Below, piece after piece: positions 23,901-34,081 of a stretch of DNA of 64,000 nt. The translations under genes were made by a program, and so were the position numbers. The stretch comes from Chrysomallon squamiferum. Lineage: Eukaryota; Mollusca; Gastropoda; Neomphalida; Peltospiridae. A model generated the notes under the pieces. The model was not told the DNA's origin. It searched no databases and saw nothing but the letters and a program-made list of their open reading frames with translations. The DNA lies in contig CM022679.1 in assembly GCA_012295275.1 (NCBI GenBank), positions 18,722,842 through 18,786,841 of the forward strand, written 5' to 3'. The first letter of the stretch is position 1; every line of letters begins with the position of its first letter.

Positions 23901-26354
23901 CAGAACCCACTGCCACCCTTAAATCATTTTGTTGTATCAAAATATTTTCTGATTTTGTTATAGGAAATAAATCTAAATTTTTTCTCCTGTTATTTTAATT
24001 ACTTTTTGTTTTTAAGAAAAACTTAACACTGTCTTAAATTAAAATCATGGCATGTTCTTAATTTAAAACTTACGTTGATACTATGTTACCTAGCAGCCTG
24101 GACACTGAGTAGTGTAAATTTAAATACTCACATGGGCACTATACTAACAACAGCACTAAGTATTTTGTGAATGTTGCCAAATCTAAGACTGTCTTTTAGC
24201 CTTGTCTCTTTATCAGCTTTTTCTTTTCCTAAAAGAAACATGTAATGTGTATATATATATATATATATATACCACTATTTTTACCATAATTTAGTTGACT
24301 GAAAATATACATAATGGAGTTTTTTTGTGTTTTTTTCAGAGTTATATTTTAAAAAATAACAACTAAAAAGTACAAATTAGGTCATTTGATCAAAACAAGC
24401 TGGCCATAAATTTCCTGGACCCTACAACTTAATTCTAAAAACTTCTTTCTGGCTATCTTGTATATAACATATTAATCACACATTTTGTTTTAAGCAGTTA
24501 TGATCATAAACTACAGATATTTCAGTTTCTTTAAAGCTGATCTAACTGGCTTTGGATGCTGCTAGGCTAGTACTTTATTTCCTGGAGCATTCAGTAAACA
24601 AGAACAAGGTTTTTTGTTCTTAAATCGGCATGTAAATGAATTTATTTTTTTTTTTTTTTTTTTTAAACTAGGTAATTAATTCTAACAAGTTAAAATAAGA
24701 ATTACTACATACTGTCACACTTTGTACAAAATTGTTTCACAATCATCTTCAGTCCTGCTTGAAGATATGATGTCTGTGCAGACATCAGATTCAGAAAAAA
24801 CAATTGGTATTCTTTAACAACTTTTGGCTCATAACCAGGCCAGTCTATTTTCTGAAAAGAAGTGAAACCAGGTCAGTACTTTTTTCTTTTCTTTCAATTT
24901 ATTTACTAACTGAATATCAACTTTCAAAATTCAAATTGAATTTTTTCATTTATTTTTTCATTTACTTAATTATTATTAAAGAAGAGAATTTACATTATAG
25001 TAAATAAAAAAAAAAAAAAAAAAAAATTCCTACCAGAAGTAATCCAACAAGAATTTCATGTTCTTTGTCAAGAAGTGAAATACATTCTCTCAGTTCTCTT
25101 AGGTATTTCAGAAGACTTGAAGACTGAAAGCAAAATCATTTAACAATATCAATAGAATCATGTTTACTGGATACCACAATTAAAAATATACTCCACAATT
25201 CTATGGCACTGGCCAAATGAAGCTATTAATGTCAGGGTCAGTACTGATATATTAAAAAAAAAAACACACAAAGTAACAAATTAATAATTTGTTGTCATGA
25301 TCTAAATGAACATTGGTTTAGGTTAGGTCAATATGTTTAATTTTGCAATGACCCTTGGAAGAATAAAATGAGTAATTGCTAATCAAAATTTTTGAAAACC
25401 AGATATTGCCTGCTTTGTGTTTGGCAGCTGAAATCAAAATTTGTCTGCATTGTATCTGAAATGCTGATACCTGTGTGACCTTCTTACCTCAGTATGGAAA
25501 CATGAAAAATGTCCTAAACTGAGAATGCTGATTTGGAATAACTAGAAATTAGTTAATATTTTAAACTTATATTTATTAATGTTTCATTTGATGCTGAATA
25601 GGAAATTATGAACTGATGAAACATACTAAAACCTAGCTCATATTAGGAAACCTCACAATACTTTTACCGCCAACTGTGGACAAGCCAGTCTGCTCAAAAA
25701 TACGTCATATTCTTTTCTTGAACCCTGAAATTTATACAAAAAAATTAAAACATTACAGAAAGAAATAATAAATAAATAAAATATTACAGTATCAACATAT
25801 CAAAGGAAACAATAAATAAGGAAGTCAATGTTGTATTTAACAATACACTCAACATATGTTTCTGGTTAGATCACCAAGTTATGAGAAAGGAAATCAACTG
25901 CTGCCTTCTGATTAGCAGCAAATATAATTTTTTATAAAAAAACCCACAAAAAAGGTAGTACATGTAGTTCTGGAGCATTGGCTGGTAGGAGAAACAGTTC
26001 AATGGGTCTATCAAGAGGGGCTGATCCAATGACCCACTGCATCTTGATCAAACAAAACAATAAATAATAATAAAAAAAATAATTACTAAACACCTTTTGG
26101 TAAAGCCTTAGTTTAAAGATAATCTATAAATGACACTATTTGTACTACAGTTAATTTAAATGTTTCTTATCCATGGTAAAAGCAAAGAAAGGTTCTGAAG
26201 CAGAATTCTGACAAAGTCTGACTAGAAATAAACTGGTAAAAAAAAAAAAAAATCCTCATTTCACAAGATGTTTGTGTCTATTTTATTTCACCAACATGAA
26301 ACTCACTTTATTATATGCTTCCAGAATTTCTGCAACTGTCATTGATGAATCCAT
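17963..26354 (-). CDS. RRN3: RNA polymerase I initiation factor RRN3/TIF-IA, 15 coding exons
   Basis: RRN3 binds RNA polymerase I and links it to the promoter factor SL1, making the enzyme able to start rRNA transcription; growth signals control it by phosphorylation. Coding exons, 5' to 3' on the minus strand: 26354-26307, 25724-25668, 25123-25034, 24851-24713, 24228-24132, 23666-23498, 23236-23156, 22441-22327, 22042-21915, 21515-21385, 20939-20764, 20284-20176, 19977-19825, 18483-18405 and 18091-17963. They total 1701 nt and encode 566 aa, against about 650 in human. Landmarks are MTVAEILEAYNK (residues 5-16), LLLQNFPFIMRDSYCLECY, an acidic loop DDITVAEDDNEHMEGE (about 205-220), HVQFIMFYLCSFKM, DYLWKKFQDPNTQSVFRQNA, RPFYSVCQAVFYVFCFRKK, SLNFQRIVTSRLNPLKVC, FFFPFDPYLL and a C-terminal DEDDF. 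All junctions are GT-AG and in frame. The N-terminus is the only unsure part: the human protein has about 50 more residues there. Confidence 0.94.
24003..24037 (+). repeat. Dispersed 35-nt repeat, copy 2
   Basis: This segment is identical to 14462-14496 except for one A/G difference in the middle, and in the same orientation on the window. It lies in the RRN3 intron between coding exons 5 and 6. No further copy was noticed in the window. Confidence 0.7.
24248..24271. repeat. (TA)n microsatellite
   Basis: About eleven TA units follow TGTG in an RRN3 intron, just upstream (in window order) of coding exon 5. Confidence 0.85.
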
Positions 26355-27164
26355 GTCAGTAAAAGTTACTGAAACAAAGTAGCCAAAACATTTTTAAATA
26401 AAAATTGATAAAACACAGATTTTATAAATAACAGTAAATAACTACTAAAATTATTCTTACACTACTCAAATTGGATTTAATGTGCTTGCCACCTATAGGC
26501 TAAAGACATTTTACTGCCCCTCCTCAAGGTTCAAGTCCCCCTCATCCTTCCCACTTAGTTTATATAATATGAATGGTTGTAACTTATGATCTAGTTGAAA
26601 GCAAAAACATGGTTTTACATTTACATGATTTATTTATAAATCTAATGTGAAAATATGAATTTATGTAACATAAACTGCGGCCCCTATCATCCTGCCGCCC
26701 TAGCCACTAGGCTAGAAAGCCTATATGGGAAATCCAGCCCTAACTGCATTGACATCTTTTTTAATAATCACAACTGAATAGAGTAAAACTGATTTGTAAT
26801 ACTGATATAATTTATTATTTAGTTTAATGGAAAAAGTGATTTCTTCATATTTTTAATTTTTAAAAAAATTTTGTTATTTTTATTTAATAATTATTTAAAA
26901 TGTTAAATGGCAAGATATCGGAAATATATGCTGAAAAATTCAGCATTATATAAATATTTCCTAGATGAATAATTTTCATGTATTATTATTTGTAAAATAT
27001 GGTCAGCTTTCTTTGTATCTTTATATGTTGATGATGCTAGTGCTATTTGGAAAAAATGTGTCATCTAAATTTAGATTGCCATCTCAACAGCATATGTGCT
27101 TAATTGACAATAATTAAGACTCAAGAAATGAAGAATATTCATTTTACTAGTACAGTAGATGTAC

Positions 27165-27430
27165 ATGTACTGAACCATTTACTGGACAAGCTTGGAATCA
27201 GAGGTGTTCCAGATTACTGGATACAGGCAAAAATCTTTATTTTTAATATAAAATAAACAATGAAAAATAAATAATTAAACTGTATTTAACAGATACATAT
27301 TAAAATGCTTCTAAAGCAGGGCCTGTTTGATCTTTATTCATTCATTTTAACAAACCTAGTCGTAAAATAACTAATTGATCATTTGATGCAATTTCTAAAA
27401 AGATTCCAGATAACTCATTTTATAAAATAT
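27165..27430. mobile_element. Tigger/MER2-like DNA transposon remnant (copy B)
   Basis: The left end has CTGGACAAGCTTGGAATCAG followed by AGGTGTTCCAGATTACTGG. This lines up base for base with the left end of the element at 41247 (CTGGAATACTTGGGACCGGA, then AGTGTTTCAGATTACAG). The right end contains TTCCAGATAACTC, the inverted counterpart of TTATCTGGAA in that element. So two related ends flank about 200 bp of non-coding AT-rich sequence, as expected of a non-autonomous element. It lies in the RRN3 intron before the first coding exon. It is more diverged than copy A. Confidence 0.45.
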
Positions 27431-27985
27431 AACCACCAAAATACACAATATTGTTCGTAGGATTATCATCTCAGTATCATTTTTGTTATGTCCAATATAT
27501 TTAATTAGCATGAAGCCAATCTATCATTTATGTTTTCATCTTCCTTTCTCCTTAAGCATCTTACTGATAACGTGATGTAGACAACGATTAAGGCTTTCAT
27601 TTTGAAGTGCTAGGAGTATGACGTTCTGCGTGATACCTCCATACCATGTGTTTCTTTCGAACAATGTGAATGACATTGACACAGTACAGGATTTCAACTG
27701 ATCAGTATTAATTGAACTGGTATCTTTTATGCTTCATATAATTACCATTAGGTATTATTGATTACTAGTAATGACAACGTCCTTGGTAATAACTAGCTGG
27801 CTGAATTGATAGTTGTCTTAATTATTAATAAGCGAAAGTTTCGCCGAAACTCAGAAAAAAACTGGAAAGGGTTCCGATCCTTCAATACACGATTTAAAAA
27901 ATATAATATTAGAAAAAACCCTAAGTCATTTCGAGCACTATAATATATTAATATTATCAATGGAAATTTTTTGTAACATACTTAC

Positions 27986-28080
27986 TAATGCTGCAAAATT
28001 AAAAGAAATATTGTATCAAACATAAACCGGTGATACACTGGTACTCGCCATTTTGGATTTGTGCCGTGTATACGAAACTA
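27986..28080 (-). other. Probable RRN3 5'UTR exon with a short upstream ORF
   Basis: A strong donor (ATTA|GTAAGTATG, minus strand) at 27985 ends a GC-richer segment upstream of RRN3. The only ATG in it, at 28051, has a good context (AAAATGGCG) but opens just 11 codons (MASTSVSPVYV, stop at 28016-28018). The frame that would continue into the first recognised RRN3 exon contains a stop, so with this donor RRN3 starts at 26354 and the short frame is an upstream ORF. Weak donors inside the short frame (after 7 or 13 coding bases) could instead fuse MA or MAST to RRN3. The transcription start is a guess. Confidence 0.45.
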
Positions 28081-28200
28081 ATAACAATAGTAGCTAACCC
28101 ACTTTAAACGGTAAAACATATCAACTTAAAACTGAATTTATTATTATTATTATTTATAAATTACATTTTTATCAATTTTTATTTATATATTTTTTTTTTC

Positions 28201-28258
28201 ACTAGTACAGTAAGTACTAGTAGTAGTAGCAGTACACTCAGTAACACTAGAGTGTTAC
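28201..28258. repeat. Inverted repeats upstream of RRN3
   Basis: ACTAGTA (28201-28207) is mirrored by TACTAGT (28215-28221). Then comes GTAACACT-AG-AGTGTTAC (28241-28258), with 8-bp arms and a 2-base centre. The group sits about 150-200 bases upstream of the presumed RRN3 first exon. The design closely resembles the pair upstream of NTAN1, though the sequence differs. Confidence 0.55.
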
Positions 28259-28299
28259 AGTGTAGTAATAACAAGTGAATGCATTATCATTATGCATAC

Positions 28300-30008
28300 C
28301 GAATTATAATTAGACTTAATACCAAGTCTGATGAGTTAAAATGAAGCCTAGTTTTAAGTGAGAGTAAAATAGAATATTATGTGGTAGTATCACATGGAAA
28401 AAAAAAAAAAAAATAATAATAATAATAATTTAATAAATATACTGTTATACATCATTTAGTTTTAAAATACCAACATACTTATTATTTATTTATTTTAATT
28501 TTATTATTAACTTTTCTTGTTGTTTTCAGTTTGATTCATATCTGTTTCTAGATTAGAAATTATAAAAAAAGAAAGAAAAAAGAAGAAGACAAACAAATAT
28601 TTATAAATGATAATAAATTTTATATTTCTTTATATTTATTAACAACATTGTGCAGGCTTCACATTAATATTATAAATGTAGGCCTAATATATGGTTACCA
28701 AACAATCTATATTTTAAATTATTATTGCACTTTAAACATTAATACTGACACAGTTGTCATTGTTATTTTTCTTCATAGATGTTTTTATTAGAGAGGAAGC
28801 GTAATGATTATATAACAAAATTATATTCATTTCATTTGAACATTTTTTTATTTTCAATAAAGCCATAAATTTAGTTATTCTTGGTAGATATCTATTATTT
28901 TGGGAGAAGAGGAAAGCTTATAAAAAGTATTATATTCATTTCATTAGAACAAATTTTTTTATTTCTAAGTGAAGACAAAAATGTATTTCATAATATATGC
29001 AATGTTTGAGATGGGTGAAGGGATAAATACATACACTGAATAGGTATTTAAGTATGATACATGCTGATCATTGCTTTTAGTGTCCGAAGTCAACTTTCAT
29101 TTGTATTAATTTTCCTTCAACTAGAATTATGCAAGAAAAATAATATTTTTATTTATCAAGGGTAATGGCTGGAGTTTTTTGCTAACATAGCCATCATTTG
29201 TGAACATGTAGCCAGATTTCAAGGACAAAGTAATTTATATAATAATTAATAATTTTAATCAAATTTCAATAAAAATTTCTTCAAACTTTACGTAAATAAT
29301 GATGTGAATATTCAATTATAGAACCTTATTGCATTGATTTTACACTGGACTGAATTTTAATATATTTTATCTCTAAATTTTGAATTTGCCAGATACCAAT
29401 TTGTTCATATTAAGTAATATAAATTACTGATGAATGATTATGGTTCAGTTGAAAAAAACTGTCAAAAACATTTTATGTTTCAGTCAGAGAATAAATCAGA
29501 ATACATATTATTTAATATCTACTTATTGTAATTATGAATTTAAAAATGATAAAACTATTATATATATATATAAAGACAAACACTAGAAATTTATACACAA
29601 ATTTATCACAGCTTTCACCAAATAATATACATCAATTAAATACACAATAGTGGAGACTTTCAGTGTAAGCAGAAAATCTGCATGCTGTATTAAATCGTTT
29701 TACTTCTGTTTGCCCATTTTTAAAATTAAGGTAAAGCTTTTTTTTTTTTTTTTTACTTTCTAGTTTCAATTCTTATTTTTTTTTTTTTTTTTTTTAGTTC
29801 CTTCCAGTATTTAATCCCTTAATATATATATATTTCAACAAAAACTAATAAAATAAATTGTGAATCATTTACATTCTTCAAACTCCTTTCAGAACAATAG
29901 CATTGATATAAAATCCAATATAAATTTTGTTTTCTATAAAATGTATCCATACCAAACAAATATTAGAATAAGAACACAGCATTAATACAACTTCTTTTAC
30001 TGTGTATT
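28300..30008. other. Intergenic region between RRN3 and CFAP299
   Basis: This AT-rich region between the RRN3 promoter and the 3' end of CFAP299 has T-runs at about 29738-29754 and 29776-29796 and an A-run near 28398. No gene, RNA or element was recognised. Confidence 0.5.
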
Positions 30009-32720
30009 TTATGTTTTCCTTCTTGTTATATGATCATAAATGACAACTTGAGTATAGCGAGGAGTTTCGATTACTGTCCGAGTTGAATTATCTCCTGGGG
30101 TAGCTGCCTGCAACAGAAATTGACAAAATATACATCAGTTTTTTATGTTCTTACACTATCTTCTTCTCAGAATATGTACATTTAAAATATACTAACTATA
30201 ATTTCAAGGGAATTATTACAGTAGAAAGTCAAATTTGTATTTTCCTTTTTCCATAGTGTAGAAACATTTGCATAATGGTATACAGTAACATATTGCCATT
30301 TGATCCATTTGGTTGAAGATAAACATATTCTGATCTAATTTTTGAGGCAGGTTATTCTAGAATGATTAAAACATTCATAATCTCAGTATGAATAATAAAG
30401 TAAATTTCAATATTTTCATACCAAAATATTAAGATGCAGCAAATAATTAAAAAATAAAAACATTGACAAGGATGTATATATATTTTTTTCAAAATCGCAA
30501 ATCCACGAAAATAAATACTTACAATATGCAGTTAGTATGTTATCTAGTTTGATTTTAATATTCAGTGACAAACCTTTGGATCAACATTAATTATTTTTCT
30601 GTCACGTTTGTTTTTAAACAGAAGTCCAGATGCATTCTCAGCAATAACTTGATAATTTGGTGTTGGACTGGATGTAGATGTCTGTGTTTCCCAGTTGTAA
30701 AAGCTGTTTAAAAAAAAACAAAAGAGAAACATACTGAAGAGCCTGTTAATTGCTTATAAAAACATTTATTCTTTTAGAACTAATTTGCCCCATTATTTTT
30801 TGATAGACATAGATTAACCCAATATAGTTAGTTTTGTATGACAAATGACAGAAAAATTAAAGTTAAAGTTTTCATCTAAAATGCAGTGCACTGAACTATA
30901 AAATTCCTTGATTTACTGATACTTTTTATATCTAATAATTATATAATAAATTATGACACTGACAACATTTTTGACAAGTTACCTTAAATCTAATGGCCTT
31001 GGCAGCAAACGTTTTCTGCCAGCAAAGTATGGCTCAAAATCTTCTGTTTTTAAACGGTGGGCATAGTCAATATAACCAGAAATCTCCTGACCTCTAGCAT
31101 TTTTGTCCCGAACAAAAATTATGGTCTGAAATAGAATATTTCAGAAACTGCTTTCATTGTAAGCTCATGAAAATTATATAATTTTGAATAGAAAAAATTG
31201 AAAATTAACAAAAGCAAAAATCTGATATGTTTTACTAAAGAAACTTACTGTCATTTTACCACTTCTGTTAGCTTCTTCCCTCTGTGCCAATGCTTTCAGA
31301 AAAGGATCTTTCAACTCTTTTCCAGAACTTGCTAACGTTCTAGAATAAAATACAATTAATACTAAATATATCGTTAAATGAAGTCGAAGGTTGTAGGAAA
31401 GAAACAGGATTTTCAGATTTTATTTAGTTAAAATATGAATAATTATATGCTATATTATACAAAATTATTTTAAAAATATAACAGGCCTCATTCAAGATTT
31501 GCAAACTAAAAAACGAAAAAGCAAATACAGAGACACAAGATATCAGGCCATCAAATTCTTACAAATTATATGCTTGAATAGGGTAATTTAAAATAAATAT
31601 CTGATTAGCATCCCATTCTGACTTCATATCCTGAATAAATGTATTGTTTTCACTTTTAATATTTTCAGTAAAGTCACTCTAAAGTATCTGTGGCTGGACT
31701 TATCACTTTAATTAGAAACAAGTTAGTATATTTCTAAAAACATTATTTCCATAGGCAAAGAAGTTTTTAATTAGGTGTGTGTGTGATGTATTTGTTTTTC
31801 TATCTTAAAAATAAAGATAATTTTATTGCAATTTAAAATTTATTTTATCACTGGTCAGCAGAAATAAAAACTGGTATATTTTATTCAGCAAAAAATACAG
31901 TATTGGAAATAATTATATTTGGTGTACTTTATTCTAACTGGTAAAACAAACATTTAAAGATTTTATGAAAATTTGGAAAACGTGTTAACACAATGAATGT
32001 AAAAATAAATTAGTTCTCCACAACAGAATTATATTACACATTTTATTATTAAATTATTATTAATGAAAGAAAATAAACATATATTAGATGTGTGACCTTA
32101 CTTTTGCTGGCTTCGTTTTGACAGTCTGCTAGCCTCAGCAGCTGCTTTTCTCGCTTCAAATTCTTCTCTTTTCAGAACTTCTCCACTACCACGATAGCCC
32201 AGTTCAACCAACTGTCGTGCCAGTTCTTCATCCTGTTTTCAAAAAATATGAAATATTATACTAAAGAAAATTATAATCTTTATTTTATTTATCCTTTATG
32301 ATCTAACTAATACTAATAGGTAAAGATGGCGAAATGAGTACAAATGGAAAAATGGATTTCTTATCTAAGCTACACAACACATTACGATTATCTATATAAT
32401 AAATTTAGCTAATTAATACAAATCAATATATTTTCTACACATAAAATATTATAATCTCAGTTAAACAATGTTATCTCTAAGTAATTTTCTTCAAGAAATA
32501 ATTTCGAATACCGGCAATTACGAAAACATATTTCTACCGATAATACATAATTTAAAGTATAGTTATACATTATTTCTTTAAGTGATTTAAAACTGTCGTG
32601 AAATTAGAATACCTCAAGATAATAAAGATCCAAAGAATTAATCTGTGAATCCAAAAAATCTTCGTATGTGTTGAATTCAGTAACAATGTTGTCACTACCG
32701 GTTGGAACCTCTTCTTCCAT
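30009..32720 (-). CDS. CFAP299: Cilia- and flagella-associated protein 299, 6 exons
   Basis: This belongs to the C4orf22/CFAP299 family, conserved in ciliated eukaryotes and linked to cilia and sperm; its molecular role is poorly known. Exons, 5' to 3' on the minus strand: 32720-32613, 32232-32102, 31339-31249, 31125-30983, 30703-30574 and 30107-30009. They total 702 nt and encode 233 aa, the family's usual length. Landmarks are [25 protein letters not shown] joined to [106 protein letters not shown] and [10 protein letters not shown]. All junctions are GT-AG and in frame. The start MEEEVPTG was chosen because the family begins just before the DNIV motif; an in-frame ATG 23 codons further up (32789) is less likely. 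It diverges from the coiled-coil gene. Confidence 0.94.
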
Positions 32721-33429
32721 TGCGAAAATACAGTTGTTTACCTCAACCACTTCACTCCCAGGATGTCTATCCGCTTTTAAATATAACACATTAATATATC
32801 TTTTTAAAAAATTGATCGTAACTGTAAAATCATGAGATTTTTCTATTATTTAAAAAAAAAAAAAAAAAACTGTAGGAAGTAAAAACATGAACAGTTTGTT
32901 ATCTCTGATAACTGTAACAATTAAGATAGAAAATAACGCCTTAAAGTTGCGCATTTATACATCAATCTCTCTAGCAACGATTCGAAGCCCGAGTTTCAGC
33001 GACACAGTGTATTTTCGTTCGTATATTCATTTTGTTAACATATTTAAAAATAAACGATACAAAACAAACAAAATGTTTAAATAGAAAGAAATACTATGTC
33101 TGATAAAAATTACACATTTATAAATCAAGTCCAGTGTGAACTGAAATTTTTATCTAACATGCAATAGCATTCAACTGTGGAGCTAGTTAAATGCCATTTT
33201 GAGTGCGGTGCCAAGGAAAGTCGGACATTTACTTTGCTTTCTATGAAGTTTGGGAATCGCCGACAGGTTATATTGAATACTATACTGTCAAGGTGTTGTC
33301 AGCTACTGTTACTGTGTCAGTAAACATATTTCAATTGCAGTTCTTTTGCGATGTCTTTTTTCATTTTTCAAAATACTTTTTTGTAATGACATTTGATTAT
33401 TTTTTAAAAGGAGGAACCAACATAGGATA

Positions 33430-33460
<31 letters not shown>

Positions 33461-34081
33461 TACTGGAATTTTAAACTTTACTAATAAATTAATTTAAAAC
33501 AATTATTTGTAACCAAATTATTATTAAAATGAAATGAATAATAATAATAATAATAAGAATTAGAATTTTGGATTGATCATTAGTTATCATTAACATACAT
33601 TTATAGGAATATAAAAATATTACTGAGTTACCTATTTACATTTTTATTATTGTAAATTGCTTATATATGAATACAGATTTATCTGGGTCTATAATATATT
33701 TAAAAATTTTCTCATTTATAAGAGATAAAAAACATTTCTTTATCACCTGTGTAAATATTATTTAGTGAATGCTTAATCAGTTTCTGATCAATCTAGCAAA
33801 TATATGTGGAATTCTGACAAAAGCAGGAAATGAGCTGAATTATGATTATGAAGTTGATCCCACTGAAAGAATGAAATATTGTATTCACTATGCCCCCCCC
33901 CCAAAAAAAAACTATGCAGACAGTGAAATGAAGATTATTGACAACATTTTTCAAACTGAACTTCATGAAGCAGAAAACAAAAAATAATGTCATTTTCATT
34001 CATTTAAAATTAACAATTTGTAGTCCTGACTTGTTTTAAAATCAGTTTTAATTTGTTACATTGAATTTTCAGATATTTATA
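32721..34081. promoter_or_regulatory. Divergent region between CFAP299 and the coiled-coil gene
   Basis: About 1.36 kb separates the two start codons. A GC-richer core lies near 32940-33300. It contains AGCAAC (32971-32976), which fits an RFX X-box half-site; no full X-box was found. The coiled-coil gene needs a non-coding first exon here, because its ATG exon begins with an acceptor at about 34072. A donor-like GACAG|GTTATA near 33266 is one candidate. A (TA)n run lies at 33430-33451 and an (AAT)n run at 33537-33555. Confidence 0.4.

Noticed and set aside
33769-33987. 72-codon plus-strand frame (NELNYDYEVDPTERMKYC...) before the coiled-coil gene
   Set aside because: It runs through C-run/A-run low-complexity sequence, matches no family, and its stop precedes the gene's ATG exon. 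It is probably chance or part of an intron in the 5' leader.
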